Below are positions 8,615-17,287 of a stretch of DNA of 64,000 nucleotides, in pieces. The stretch is taken from positions 1-64,000 of the forward strand of contig PLSD01000001.1 in NCBI GenBank assembly GCA_003164135.1. Direction: 5' to 3'. Below the pieces are notes generated by a model that saw only the letters and a program-made list of their open reading frames with translations, was not told the origin of the DNA and did no database searches. Position 1 is the stretch's first letter. Every line of letters begins with the position of its first letter. Position numbers and translations under genes: made by a program. Source of the DNA: Acetobacteraceae bacterium. GTDB taxonomy: Bacteria; Pseudomonadota; Alphaproteobacteria; Acetobacterales; Acetobacteraceae.

Positions 8615-8624
8615 ACGCGAATGG
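8615..8624 (-). promoter_or_regulatory. degenerate box CCATTCGCGT upstream of the XRE regulator gene
   Basis: Matches the box at eight of ten positions with A or T allowed last, in sense orientation, 34 nt before the start at 8580. Confidence 0.4.
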
Positions 8625-8667
8625 CCCGGCTAGAATCCTTTCGAAATACATGACACTTATAGCATTG

Positions 8668-8677
8668 CCGTTCGTAT
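8668..8677 (+). promoter_or_regulatory. degenerate box CCGTTCGTAT upstream of the N0/TcpQ-like gene
   Basis: Two mismatches to CCATTCGCAT, but the same orientation and the same 45-nt distance to the start at 8723 as in the perfect copies. Confidence 0.4.
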
Positions 8678-8722
8678 TTGCGCGACACTAGAACACGGCC
8701 GTAAATAAAAAAGGAGAGTTTT

Positions 8723-9133
8723 ATGATACGCGCACTGCCTTGTATAATGGCGTCTGCTTTGTTGTTTGACCTCTCCCCGGCCTATGCGAATTTTCTTGTT
8801 CAATCTCCGCCGGGTGATACTGGTCCAGAAATTGTTGATTCAAATGCGGCGGGTAACCCAACGCCATCTGGTACAGACAATTCCAGCCAGCCCGTTCACT
8901 GGAAAATGGCCTACGGTTTCGGGAACAGCGTTCCACTTGCTTTTGCCTGCCGCCAGATCGTGCCCCCGGCCGTGAAGGTGACTTATGGCCCTGGCGTCAA
9001 TCCATCGGCCCCCGTGAACTGGAAAGGCGGCGACACGTGGAACCACGTGCTCCGCGACAGTATTAAGCTGCTGGGGCTGAGTCTGCAGATGACCTATATG
9101 GCGGTCGCAATCGTGAAAGCCCCGGCCGGATAA
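8723..9133 (+). CDS. exported protein with N0/TcpQ-like domain
   Basis: A 136-residue protein with a signal peptide (MIRALPCIMASALLFDLSPAYA) and one small domain: WKMAYGFGNSVPLAFACRQI, then VNWKGGDTWNHVLRDSIKLLGL. This pattern (hydrophobic strand, helix ending in I-P, W-x-G-x-W, helix) resembles TcpQ or secretin N0 domains. DotD of type IVB systems also has an N0-like fold, so it may play that role, but it has no lipobox. The start follows AAGGAGAG at a spacing of 5. First gene of the plus-strand arm, possibly transcribed from the degenerate box at 8668. Confidence 0.55.
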   Translation: MIRALPCIMASALLFDLSPAYANFLVQSPPGDTGPEIVDSNAAGNPTPSGTDNSSQPVHWKMAYGFGNSVPLAFACRQIVPPAVKVTYGPGVNPSAPVNWKGGDTWNHVLRDSIKLLGLSLQMTYMAVAIVKAPAG

Positions 9134-9143
9134 ATTTTTGCGG

Positions 9144-9153
9144 CCATTCGCAT
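9144..9153 (+). promoter_or_regulatory. CCATTCGCAT box upstream of the 9198 operon
   Basis: Perfect sense-orientation copy of the box, 44 nt before the start at 9198 and just after the preceding stop codon. Confidence 0.6.
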
Positions 9154-9170
9154 TTGACCTCGACAATCTG

Positions 9171-9189
9171 ACTCCGGAACTTCCGGAGT
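9171..9189 (+). promoter_or_regulatory. perfect palindrome covering the ribosome binding site of the 9198 gene
   Basis: ACTCCGGAA-C-TTCCGGAGT can fold as a 7-bp stem with a 5-base loop. The GGAG at 9185-9188 is the likely ribosome binding site of the gene at 9198, so the stem would hide it. It could act as a translational switch, an operator for a dimeric protein, or neither. Confidence 0.45.
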
Positions 9190-9197
9190 GAGTTTGA

Positions 9198-9668
9198 ATG
9201 CTCGATTTCACAGAGGCTGACGTTGTCGCCTGGTTCTCGCCGATACGTCCGCCCACCCGTCAAAACAACTGGCCACCGGTTATCCGGGCAATCGAGCGGG
9301 GACGCAGCGTAGAACCCCTGCTCCACGAGTTGGGCACCGTCCTATCCGAACTTGCCATCCAGGCCCCAGCCATTCTCCCGAAAGCCCTCCTGGGCGATCC
9401 TGTCCAGCATGACCTTCAAACAGTGATAGCCCAGCTAGGAGCGGCGCGGCTCCTTCGGCTCGTCGACTGGTTTTCCGGCACCCTGCCCGGCGCCCCGCAG
9501 CTCCTCGCCCAGCTCTCTCAAGGCAGAACGGCGAATGCTCAAGCGATAAATTCATCGCTCCGCGCCCTTACGGCGCGCGACACGCTTACCCGGATGTTCG
9601 GCCCCGATCGCGTGGCCTGGCTCCAATCCTGCGCCGAGGCCGCGACCAACCCCCAGGAGAACTCCTAA
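9198..9668 (+). CDS. cytoplasmic hypothetical protein of the transfer region
   Basis: A 156-residue soluble, helix-rich protein with no signal peptide or membrane segment and no family I recognise. It begins MLDFTEADVVAWFSPIRPPT and has a Leu-rich middle. It heads a likely operon with the exported proteins at 9668 and 10232 (TAATG overlap with the next gene) and carries the transfer-region box and a palindrome over its ribosome site. Small acidic chaperone-like or adaptor proteins (IcmS/IcmW-like) are common in type IVB clusters, but nothing in the sequence proves that role. Confidence 0.5.
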   Translation: MLDFTEADVVAWFSPIRPPTRQNNWPPVIRAIERGRSVEPLLHELGTVLSELAIQAPAILPKALLGDPVQHDLQTVIAQLGAARLLRLVDWFSGTLPGAPQLLAQLSQGRTANAQAINSSLRALTARDTLTRMFGPDRVAWLQSCAEAATNPQENS

Positions 9669-10219
9669 TGCTACGACACAAACTCGCGCTGGCTGTCCTA
9701 ATTACGGCGGCACCGCCGGCCGCTGGGGCACTCGCTCAAACCACCACCACGGGAAGCGTCGGTTGTACCACCATCGTGCAAGCCGCAGCGAATGGCATGA
9801 CCGCGAGGATGGCTGCCGATAATCAAACCATCAGCCAGCCCACCAGCGTCACGCAATTGTCCTGCTTGAACAATTTCTTCAATGGCGTTGGCCTTAATCT
9901 CGTAACCAACCTGCTGAACCCCGCAAATCTGCTGCAAACCGTCGAAGGCCAGCTTTGCAACGCGGTTACCAGCACCTGGAATTCCTGGCTGGGCCACGTG
10001 CAATGCGGTCTGACTGTAACAGGGTTCAATTTTGGTTTCGGCGGGCTTGGAGGCGGATTGTCCTGTCCGAAACTCACCTTCGGCGGCGGTGGGCCTCCAA
10101 TCGGTTCAATCGGGCTTGGGGTCGGTACAAATGGGTCGGGGAACGGTCTCTACATCAACGGCAATGGCCTAACGCCGCCAGGCTACACATTACCGCAAAC
10201 CCCTGTCGGCAGCTACTAA
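9668..10219 (+). CDS. exported Gly-rich protein of the transfer region
   Basis: A 183-residue protein with a signal peptide (MLRHKLALAVLITAAPPAAGALAQ). The mature part has four cysteines, in SVGCTTI, LSCLNNF, QLCNAV and VQCGL, followed by one more in LSCPKL and a Gly/Asn-rich tail (IGLGVGTNGSGNGLYINGNG). It overlaps the preceding gene by TAATG and is followed after 12 nt by another exported protein. Probably a periplasmic or surface component of the transfer apparatus; family not recognised. Confidence 0.5.
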   Translation: MLRHKLALAVLITAAPPAAGALAQTTTTGSVGCTTIVQAAANGMTARMAADNQTISQPTSVTQLSCLNNFFNGVGLNLVTNLLNPANLLQTVEGQLCNAVTSTWNSWLGHVQCGLTVTGFNFGFGGLGGGLSCPKLTFGGGGPPIGSIGLGVGTNGSGNGLYINGNGLTPPGYTLPQTPVGSY

Positions 10220-10231
10220 GGGAGAACACTC

Positions 10232-11425
10232 ATGCGCCGGAACAGATTTTTAGGTCTGACCGCTCTGGGAATAGCAGTCGGCGGCGTGTTCGTAGGTGCG
10301 AAACCCGCTTATGCAGACCTTCCCGTTATCGACCCCGCCTCGATCATCCAAGAAATCAAGCAAATCAACGTCCTTGGCACGATCGAAAGCGCTCTCACCA
10401 GCTTGCTGGGTAAATCTGGACCGTTGGCGACCCTCATGGGCGACAACACATACGGTACGGTCCAGCAATTGCTGCAGGAAGGATTCACCCAGCAAGCCAA
10501 TTATTCCAAAGCCTCGATCGGCGCGATGGAAAACATCACCGATGCCTCCAACGAAGCGATGGCACAATACGACCTCCAGCTGCGTGATGCACAAATCAGG
10601 GACGAGCAAACGGCAAGCCCCACAGCCTGCACCGGCCTCGACAACGGCGTCAGTACACAAGCAGCCGCCATTCAAGGAGATGCGGTCGGATTTACCCTCG
10701 GACAGATCGAGGATGTCCGCGACGAGTCAGGTCCCACGTCTCCCTCCTATTACGGTCAGGCCCAGGGTGTTGCATCAGAAAACGCGGAGCATCTGAACTA
10801 CTATTGCGATCCAAACGATGTCGCCGCTGGACTTTGCGCTAACTCCACTACCGCAACAGCGGATGCAGACCAGCGCTTCTCCAGCCTGTTTGGAAGCGGC
10901 ACCTATGCCAACCAAACAGCGGTCACCACCGCAAAGGATTATGCGATCAACCTGATCGAACCCGTCGCGCCGGCGGCATTGCGCGGCGATCAGTTGAACT
11001 CAATTGCCGGGCAAGATGCTGCCGTACAGCGCCGCAGCTACAATGCAAGAATATCACTTGCGCAGAACGTCATCGATTACATCGTCGGCATGCAATCCCC
11101 GTCCGTCCCGCTGACGTCTCAGCAACAAACCTATTTGACGAATATGGGGCTCCCGCAGCAGACCACCGGCTCCTGGCTGCAAGTTCTCCAAATCAATGCG
11201 GAAAGCCGGATCAGTGACATCAACTGGAACGCCCAACTGCAGAGCATGCCGCCGGCAGCAGTCAACCGCGAAATCGCGCTTGAACTGGCACTCAACAACT
11301 ATCTGGAATTCCAGATTTTCTCGATTGATTTGAAAAATGCCGCGGTGAACGCAACCACTCTGGCGCAAATCGCCCAGCATGATTTCCAGCCCGAAGTGCA
11401 AATGCCAACACCGAATATCAACTAA
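10232..11425 (+). CDS. exported helical protein, possibly a pilus-associated VirB5/TrbJ-like subunit
   Basis: A 397-residue protein with a signal peptide (RFLGLTALGIAVGGVFVGAKPAYA), then a long helical region starting with VIDPASIIQEIKQINVLGTI. The DP-x-x-I-x-x-x-x-x-QIN opening is reminiscent of TrbJ/VirB5-type minor pilins, but the similarity is weak. Two close cysteines (YYCDP and GLCANS) could form a disulfide, perhaps needing the DsbC-like protein encoded at 20832. Ribosome site GGGAGA lies upstream. Same operon as the two genes before it. Confidence 0.45.
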   Translation: MRRNRFLGLTALGIAVGGVFVGAKPAYADLPVIDPASIIQEIKQINVLGTIESALTSLLGKSGPLATLMGDNTYGTVQQLLQEGFTQQANYSKASIGAMENITDASNEAMAQYDLQLRDAQIRDEQTASPTACTGLDNGVSTQAAAIQGDAVGFTLGQIEDVRDESGPTSPSYYGQAQGVASENAEHLNYYCDPNDVAAGLCANSTTATADADQRFSSLFGSGTYANQTAVTTAKDYAINLIEPVAPAALRGDQLNSIAGQDAAVQRRSYNARISLAQNVIDYIVGMQSPSVPLTSQQQTYLTNMGLPQQTTGSWLQVLQINAESRISDINWNAQLQSMPPAAVNREIALELALNNYLEFQIFSIDLKNAAVNATTLAQIAQHDFQPEVQMPTPNIN

Positions 11426-11457
11426 CCCATCCTTCCAATTCTTCAGGGGAGACTCGA

Positions 11458-13083
11458 ATGTCTGACTCAAATCAACCGACACCGAACGACACACCCGCAG
11501 CCACAGCACCAAAAACCGACGGGCCGATGCGGGAAGTTCTCGCCAAGTTGTTGGAGAGCGCTAACCATCTCTCGGAAACCGATAAGCAGCTTAGTGGCAG
11601 GATTCGGGATTTGGGGCTGGCGGCAAAAGACCCTCTCCAGTTTAATGATACCTCTGTACAGCATCAGATCGCAGCTACAGTCGCAGATTTTGAAAAAGCT
11701 ACAGGAAAACAGTTTGACCTTTCCGCCGCGCAGCGCGCCGAGGTGACGAAATTAACCGCACCAAGTGGGGCGCCAGATGTATCCGCGCTGCATACGCCAC
11801 CTGATCCGATCCGGGATGTACTCTCAAAACTCGTTGCTAGAATTGATCAATTGCCGGATTCCGCGAAAAATCTAGGCCGTAAAATTCAGGAACTCGACAA
11901 CGATGCACGAGAGCCGGTCCGCTTCAACCAAAAATCCGTTCAGCACGATGTTGCGTATGCCGTCCAGGATTTTGAAAAGGCCACGGGCCGGCAGCTTGAC
12001 CTGAATCCTGCACAGCGGGCCGAGGCCACGAGGCTGGCGGCGAGCGCGCCTGGCCTTGAGAACGGCCGAATGATTGCATTGCTGGGAACGACACCGCAAA
12101 TCAATGATAGCGGTGTCGTTCGTGAAATTCGTCGAAGTGCCGCGGAAATTGGACGCCAAGCTAACCAGTCAACACCGGGTACAGAATCGCTCATCGATAA
12201 TCTCGAAAATAAAATACGCTTGGCAACTCGGCTCCCTGAAGCCGTGAATGACGCCCACTCGGGCGTTTCTTCTGGGCAAGCAGAACAGTCGAGCGCCAAC
12301 GCCGACACAACCAACACATCAAGCAGCCCCCGAGGGGACCAGCCGCAGCGGAATGATCCCACACCACGCGGCACTCGCAATGCCCCGAGCTCCCAGGAAC
12401 CGCCGCCGGTGCAGACCGCAGTGCTTCGTGGCGGCATTCTCGACACGCTGACGGCAGCACTTCGCGGCAATGGAAATATCGAAAATGCGCCATGGACCCC
12501 GCAAGCGACACCATTCGCCGATCGGCTTCGGTCGTTCGAAGCAAAGGTTGCTGGCCGTGACCAGGACAGCGTCATCGGCCGCGTCCAGAAATCCGCCCGC
12601 GCCGCAGTCGAGGCGCTGGATGGTTTTCGGAATACCGAAGGTGCAGCTGTTATGAACCGCATTCAGAGCGCCGCACGTGCCGAACCAGGCGGAATGGCAA
12701 GCGTCCTATCAGAGATGCGCGAAGGGGGGAGATTCAGCGACTTGCGCCAGGCGTTCAATACAGCGCTCAACGACGATAAGGGCTTCACGCAAGCCTATGA
12801 CAAAGCAGCATCTGCGCTGGCGCGCTATGGCGAGGGACGGCAACAAGTCGAACAGATCATCGCCAAACGGCCGGACGCCTCCAATCTGACCGCAAAATTC
12901 GACCAACTCGACAGTCAGATCGGCGAGCGCGCGAGCAGTACACCCTCGCGCAACGAAGGGAAAAATATGCTCGACGATATCTCGAAAACAATCGCCGAGA
13001 TTATCCAAAGTGCCGCCGAAAAGGTACGCGCCATGTTCTCGCGCGCACCATCTGCAGGGGCGGGTCCCGCTCCCGCCGCCTAA
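11458..13083 (+). CDS. large cytoplasmic protein with an internal duplication, candidate secreted substrate
   Basis: A 541-residue hydrophilic protein without signal peptide or membrane segments. Two copies of an approximately 75-residue unit lie near residues 24-100 and 118-195; compare VQHQIAATVADFEKATGKQF with VQHDVAYAVQDFEKATGRQL, each followed by (S/N)AAQRAE or NPAQRAE. The middle is Ser/Asn/Pro-rich and low in complexity; the C-terminus has coiled helices and an Ala/Pro tail. It is encoded at the end of an operon of exported transfer proteins, directly before dotA. A transferred effector or a DNA-processing accessory are both possible. Confidence 0.5.
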   Translation: MSDSNQPTPNDTPAATAPKTDGPMREVLAKLLESANHLSETDKQLSGRIRDLGLAAKDPLQFNDTSVQHQIAATVADFEKATGKQFDLSAAQRAEVTKLTAPSGAPDVSALHTPPDPIRDVLSKLVARIDQLPDSAKNLGRKIQELDNDAREPVRFNQKSVQHDVAYAVQDFEKATGRQLDLNPAQRAEATRLAASAPGLENGRMIALLGTTPQINDSGVVREIRRSAAEIGRQANQSTPGTESLIDNLENKIRLATRLPEAVNDAHSGVSSGQAEQSSANADTTNTSSSPRGDQPQRNDPTPRGTRNAPSSQEPPPVQTAVLRGGILDTLTAALRGNGNIENAPWTPQATPFADRLRSFEAKVAGRDQDSVIGRVQKSARAAVEALDGFRNTEGAAVMNRIQSAARAEPGGMASVLSEMREGGRFSDLRQAFNTALNDDKGFTQAYDKAASALARYGEGRQQVEQIIAKRPDASNLTAKFDQLDSQIGERASSTPSRNEGKNMLDDISKTIAEIIQSAAEKVRAMFSRAPSAGAGPAPAA

Positions 13084-13099
13084 ACAAAACCCGGTCCCG

Positions 13100-13109
13100 C
13101 CATTCGCAT
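13100..13109 (+). promoter_or_regulatory. CCATTCGCAT box upstream of dotA
   Basis: Perfect sense-orientation copy, 44 nt before the dotA start, in the 70-bp gap after the preceding gene. Confidence 0.65.
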
Positions 13110-13153
13110 CATACTGTGGGACCCTGTCGCTGTAGCCAAGCAGAGGTCCCCCA

Positions 13154-15517
13154 ATGCGTAAGCCAAATGCAGTATCTCTCATTCTCGCGGTAGGCTTCGT
13201 GGCCATTGCGGGACCCGCGTTTGCCCAGGCCACCAACCCCTATAATGTCAGCTGGTCTTCGCTCAATCCGCAGGGTGATTGGTCAGCAACTGTTCTCCAG
13301 TCGCTGTTTCCGATTCCGGGCTTCACCCAAGGCGTATCGACGGGCAATGAAGCGACGGTGATCGGCCAATTGGTCGGACAGTTCACCGGCTTTGTCGCGG
13401 CGATCGCCTGCGCCTTCGTCTCCTACAACATCATCATGAACATTCACCGCGCAGCCGAGAGCTCGCAAGTGCTCGGGAGCGGCCAGACCTGGATGGCGGC
13501 TGTTCGGATCGGCTTCGCCGCCATCATGATGTTTCCCCTCGGAGGCGGGTTCTGCGCCGGTCAAGAAATGGTCATGCAGGGAGCCATGTGGGGGGTCGGC
13601 ATGGCGAAATCACTTTACACCAATGCCATCCAGGCCGTGGGACCGGACGCGGTCGTGATTGCTACGCCACAGATCCCGGGGACAAGCAACATTGTCGCCA
13701 ACCTGATCAACGACCAGCTTTGCATGGACCTGGTCAATCTTGCCGGAAACGGTTCGGGAACCGGAACCCCATTGATTCCCGCACCGCAGCCTTTGTCCGT
13801 CAACGATGGCCAGGGAAGCGGTTTCGTGACCTGGAGCTATTCTCTGGCCACGGGTGATGGCACCGGTAATCCCGTTTGCGGATCGGTCACCGTCCGCGAA
13901 GCCGCCTCGAATGCGACGACCATTGCCGGCGTAAACGTCGATATGGCAGCAACCCAGCAAGCAATCCTTACCAACGTGATCAACGGCGATCTGCAATCCC
14001 AGGTCCAAAGCGTCGCACAAAATCTTTGGCTCAATAAAACGGCTGCTTCGCTGGCACCCCTTCAGGGGATCTACGATTCTGCCGTCGCCGATTACACCAA
14101 TCTGCTGACAACGGCAGCCACCGGCGTTCAAAGTCAAATTAATACCGCAATTCAGGGCAATGCGACCGCTGCCCGCAACGGTAATCTCGATCTTCTCAAC
14201 AGCGAACAGCAGCAATCCACGCTAGGTTGGACCGCCGCCGGCGCCTATTATCTGGAAATCGCCCGCCTGAATGCCGAAACGCTCTCGGTGATGAATGCCA
14301 CCCCGGATGTTACGACACCAACCTATGACGGCCTAGGCCCATCTCTCTCCGATGACCTGGCACCAGTCAAATCCGCGGCCGACTCCTACATGCAGGCATT
14401 ACTTGAGACCGCCACCACCGCCGATGGCTCAAATCCGCCGAGCGGGATTCCAACGACGCTGGCCTCCGCGACCGACGCTGCAAAAGGCCAGACTGTGCTG
14501 GCGCAGCTTTTCAACTCCATTGGACTGAACGATTGGTTCCTCAATAAAATAACAGCCTTCCTTTTGCCGCCCACCCAGGTTTGGACTGACCCCTTTGGTG
14601 GTTTGATGTCCCTTGGCCAAGTCCTGATGAATGTCTCTTTGGCGGCGTTCGCTGCCGCTGGCATCCTCGCCTCCGGCACCGGCACCGCCGCAACAACGGT
14701 TTGGAACGTGCTGACCGGCAATTGGGCTGCGGCCGCAGCCACGGTCGCCATCCATCCGCTCATATCGTTTCTTTCCATCCCTATTTTCATGCTTCTGACG
14801 TCGATCCTCGTGCCCGGCATGATGATCTCTTACGTCCTACCGATGGTACCCTATGTCATGTGGATGGCCGGAGTGTGCGGCTGGATCATCCTGGTCTGTG
14901 AGGCCATGATTGCTGTGCCGCTCTGGATGCTCGCACATATGACGATAGGCGGAGATGGGCTCCATGGCCGGGCAATTGAAGGCTGGGGCTTGTTGTTCAA
15001 TGTCATGTTCCGCCCGGTCTTGATGATCATCGGCCTCTTTCTCAGCTACTTCGTGTTTGATTGCATGTCCTGGCTGATCCGGGAAAGCTTCGGGATCGCC
15101 GTCGGTTTCATCTTGGCCAATGGGTGGTTCGTCACGAACCTCATTGGCATCGTGGTCCTGCTGAATATCTTCGTGATGCTGCAAGTCACGACCGCCATCA
15201 TGTCATTCCGGATGATCGCCTTGTTACCTCACCACCTTCCCAGGCTTCTCGGTTTTACCGCTGCCAACCGGGTCGATATCGAGGCCTTCCAACAGCAGGC
15301 AGCCTGGGGTGCCGGGCAGGGTGTGGCCGGTGGCACAAAACAAGCGCTCGGAGAAGGGTTCCGAGCAGTCAAAAACGTTGCTGATAATAGAAAAAACTTG
15401 CCCAGCGGCCCCTCAAAGCTTATTTCTGGACAGGCAACCAGTGGTGGCGAAGAAAGCCTGGATTCCACGTTGCAAGCCACTACCAATCAAGGTGATCAAG
15501 GCACAGACGATGTTTAA
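13154..15517 (+). CDS. dotA: DotA/TraY-family polytopic membrane protein
   Basis: A 787-residue protein with a cleavable signal peptide ending GPAFAQA, a membrane segment at about 70-95, a conserved region with GQTWMAAVRIGFAAIMMFPL and GGGFCAGQEMVMQGAMWGVGM, a long periplasmic domain (about 150-440), and a C-terminal block of several hydrophobic helices (for example LISFLSIPIFMLLTSILVPG and MFRPVLMIIGLFLSYFVF). This layout defines DotA/TraY. The length is close to IncI TraY (about 745) and shorter than Legionella DotA (about 1050). Own promoter box upstream; the next gene overlaps its 3' end by eight bases. Confidence 0.9.
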   Translation: MRKPNAVSLILAVGFVAIAGPAFAQATNPYNVSWSSLNPQGDWSATVLQSLFPIPGFTQGVSTGNEATVIGQLVGQFTGFVAAIACAFVSYNIIMNIHRAAESSQVLGSGQTWMAAVRIGFAAIMMFPLGGGFCAGQEMVMQGAMWGVGMAKSLYTNAIQAVGPDAVVIATPQIPGTSNIVANLINDQLCMDLVNLAGNGSGTGTPLIPAPQPLSVNDGQGSGFVTWSYSLATGDGTGNPVCGSVTVREAASNATTIAGVNVDMAATQQAILTNVINGDLQSQVQSVAQNLWLNKTAASLAPLQGIYDSAVADYTNLLTTAATGVQSQINTAIQGNATAARNGNLDLLNSEQQQSTLGWTAAGAYYLEIARLNAETLSVMNATPDVTTPTYDGLGPSLSDDLAPVKSAADSYMQALLETATTADGSNPPSGIPTTLASATDAAKGQTVLAQLFNSIGLNDWFLNKITAFLLPPTQVWTDPFGGLMSLGQVLMNVSLAAFAAAGILASGTGTAATTVWNVLTGNWAAAAATVAIHPLISFLSIPIFMLLTSILVPGMMISYVLPMVPYVMWMAGVCGWIILVCEAMIAVPLWMLAHMTIGGDGLHGRAIEGWGLLFNVMFRPVLMIIGLFLSYFVFDCMSWLIRESFGIAVGFILANGWFVTNLIGIVVLLNIFVMLQVTTAIMSFRMIALLPHHLPRLLGFTAANRVDIEAFQQQAAWGAGQGVAGGTKQALGEGFRAVKNVADNRKNLPSGPSKLISGQATSGGEESLDSTLQATTNQGDQGTDDV

Positions 15518-15944
15518 TTTTGACGGTCAACTTGTAGCCGACGCGCTTTTCATCCAGCGGATGGGAGATACGCTTCAGGGCGTGCGCGACCATCGGGCAG
15601 CAATAAAAGCTGAAGAGATGCAACAACTGCAACTTTTCGCTGACGAGCAGCGCTACGCGTGGCTCGTCGCTCAATATAATAATTTAGCGGATCGGTATAA
15701 TGGCGTCCTTGCGGACAACAAAAAGGTCGATGCCGCCTATGCCGATGCGCTTGCGGAAAAAGACAGACAAATTGCCCGGCTGATGGCCGAAAAAGCAGAC
15801 CTCGCCGCCGAAAAGGAAGAGTTTCGCCTCATAGGGTACGAGACCTGTGGAAAGCTATCTTATGCCCTAGAGGAAATTCAGCGCCTCAAAATCAAGGCGG
15901 GCGAACTGTCGCCACCTAAACTCAAACCTGATGCTGATCTCTAA
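15510..15944 (+). CDS. coiled-coil protein coupled to dotA
   Basis: A 144-residue soluble protein, mostly one long coiled coil (ADALAEKDRQIARLMAEKAD and neighbours). The start is ATG 15510, within the last codons of dotA, so translation is probably coupled; the longer frame that opens inside dotA is an artefact of overlap. No family is recognised. Position suggests a cytoplasmic partner of the transfer machinery. Confidence 0.6.
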   Translation: MFNFDGQLVADALFIQRMGDTLQGVRDHRAAIKAEEMQQLQLFADEQRYAWLVAQYNNLADRYNGVLADNKKVDAAYADALAEKDRQIARLMAEKADLAAEKEEFRLIGYETCGKLSYALEEIQRLKIKAGELSPPKLKPDADL

Positions 15945-15959
15945 CAAATGGATTACGCT

Positions 15960-15969
15960 CCATTCGCAT
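15960..15969 (+). promoter_or_regulatory. CCATTCGCAT box upstream of the 16012 lipoprotein gene
   Basis: Perfect sense-orientation copy, 42 nt before the start at 16012. Confidence 0.6.
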
Positions 15970-16011
15970 TTTGATGCCGCATAGCTTGGCCCGCAACCAC
16001 GGAGCCAAGTC

Positions 16012-16317
16012 ATGCGCAAATCATTTCTCATTCTCGCCGGTCTCCTAGCCCTTTCGGCGTGCGACCATGGCAATGTTAAACCGGTCGCGAGTTACTCGGC
16101 GCCGCCGGCCCCCCCGATACGAAACCCGACCTTCAATCCGTATGCACCCTACGGTGATGCCAATGCGACCTGGGAGCCGCCAACCGTCAATCAGGATGGC
16201 ACAGTAGTAAAACCGTCGGAGCCATCCAGCCAAGCCAGCAGGCCGCCTTATGAATTCGCACCATGGGCTACTGGAGCAGCGGGCGGCAGCCAAAATGCGC
16301 CGCCGGGCACATTCTAA
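16012..16317 (+). CDS. small Pro-rich lipoprotein
   Basis: A 101-residue protein with a lipoprotein signal (MRKSFLILAGLLALSAC, lipobox LSAC) and a Pro/Tyr/Asn-rich mature part (NPTFNPYAPYGDANATWEPP). It has no folded domain that I recognise. Its own promoter box ties it to the transfer regulon; small outer-membrane lipoproteins (DotC, DotD, TraH-like) are part of the type IVB outer core, but the sequence does not identify it as one of these. Confidence 0.6.
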   Translation: MRKSFLILAGLLALSACDHGNVKPVASYSAPPAPPIRNPTFNPYAPYGDANATWEPPTVNQDGTVVKPSEPSSQASRPPYEFAPWATGAAGGSQNAPPGTF

Positions 16318-16375
16318 TACGAACAAACCCGCTTCATCGTGCCAGGATCTATTGCTGACGACAGTTACCCACGGC

Positions 16376-17020
16376 ATGCTCGGCGCCATGCTCAATCCCT
16401 TTGATCCCGACGCTTTCTACATTCGCCTGGATGCGCACATCATCGGCATCGAGCCGAGGATCGCCCGCAGCCTCGAACTCCCCGTTGGGCTCAATTTCGC
16501 CCAATTGCACGAAATACTACAGGCTACGTTCGGTTGGACCGATAGCCACCTCCACCAGTTCATGGTCGGCGGACTCACCGTCGGCGCGCCAGAGTTCGAT
16601 GAGGATGCGCTGCTCGACGTGCGCACGTTTGAAGCATCCGAAATACGCCTTCAGGATCTGACGTTTCCATACGAAGAAGACCCACCCCTCACGATCGTCT
16701 ACACATACGATTTTGGCGATAATTGGCGCCATCAGTTGATCCTGCGGCGTGCCTCGCGCGAAGAAGATGTTAAATATCCTCGATGCATCGCAGGAACCCG
16801 TTCATGCCCTCCTGAAGACGTCGGCGGCTACTCGGGCTACGTCGACTTTCTCGATGCTTGGCTCGATTCTGACCACGAAGAGCACAAAAACATGCGTCAA
16901 TGGGTTGGCCGCAAATTCCACCCGGAGCACTTCGATCTTGAAGCAACGAACAAAGCTATCGCTCGGGCCATCCGGGCATCAAAGGGAGGGTACCGATTCA
17001 GGCTCCTTCGGATGGCATAA
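16376..17020 (+). CDS. plasmid pRiA4b ORF-3 family protein
   Basis: A 214-residue protein with the family signature of pRiA4b ORF-3 (also called IS1096 TnpR-like): a core with FAQLHEILQATFGWTDSHLH, then YTYDFGDNWRHQLIL and a Cys pair region RCIAGTRSCPPEDVGGYSGY. The function of the family is unknown; it is common on plasmids and mobile elements. The start could be ATG 16376 or 16388, neither with a good ribosome site; the frame opens as early as 16250 inside the lipoprotein gene. It has no transfer box, so it may be a passenger. Confidence 0.75.
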   Translation: MLGAMLNPFDPDAFYIRLDAHIIGIEPRIARSLELPVGLNFAQLHEILQATFGWTDSHLHQFMVGGLTVGAPEFDEDALLDVRTFEASEIRLQDLTFPYEEDPPLTIVYTYDFGDNWRHQLILRRASREEDVKYPRCIAGTRSCPPEDVGGYSGYVDFLDAWLDSDHEEHKNMRQWVGRKFHPEHFDLEATNKAIARAIRASKGGYRFRLLRMA

Positions 17021-17231
17021 TCGACTGTTATCGGAGAGAATTATCGTCGTTGCATTGTGGGCACAGCGATAGCACTGGCGCCACAAGGGCAATCGGTTTG
17101 GTGCTTTATTGGGAAGGAGGCCTATTCCACCGGGCCTCCCCGCCCAACTGAAGTTTCGCCGCGAACATACCGGCACAGCCCCAATTTCGCGCCCGCGCCT
17201 TTCCCGCTTTATCCAAACAAAAATAATCCAA

Positions 17232-17241
17232 CGATTCGCAA
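17232..17241 (+). promoter_or_regulatory. near-match box CGATTCGCAA upstream of the 17288 gene
   Basis: One internal mismatch to CCATTCGCAA, same orientation, 46 nt before the start at 17288. Confidence 0.45.
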
Positions 17242-17287
17242 ATGTATCCGTCACGCTGACTCCAATCCAGCGAGAGGGGTTATTAAC

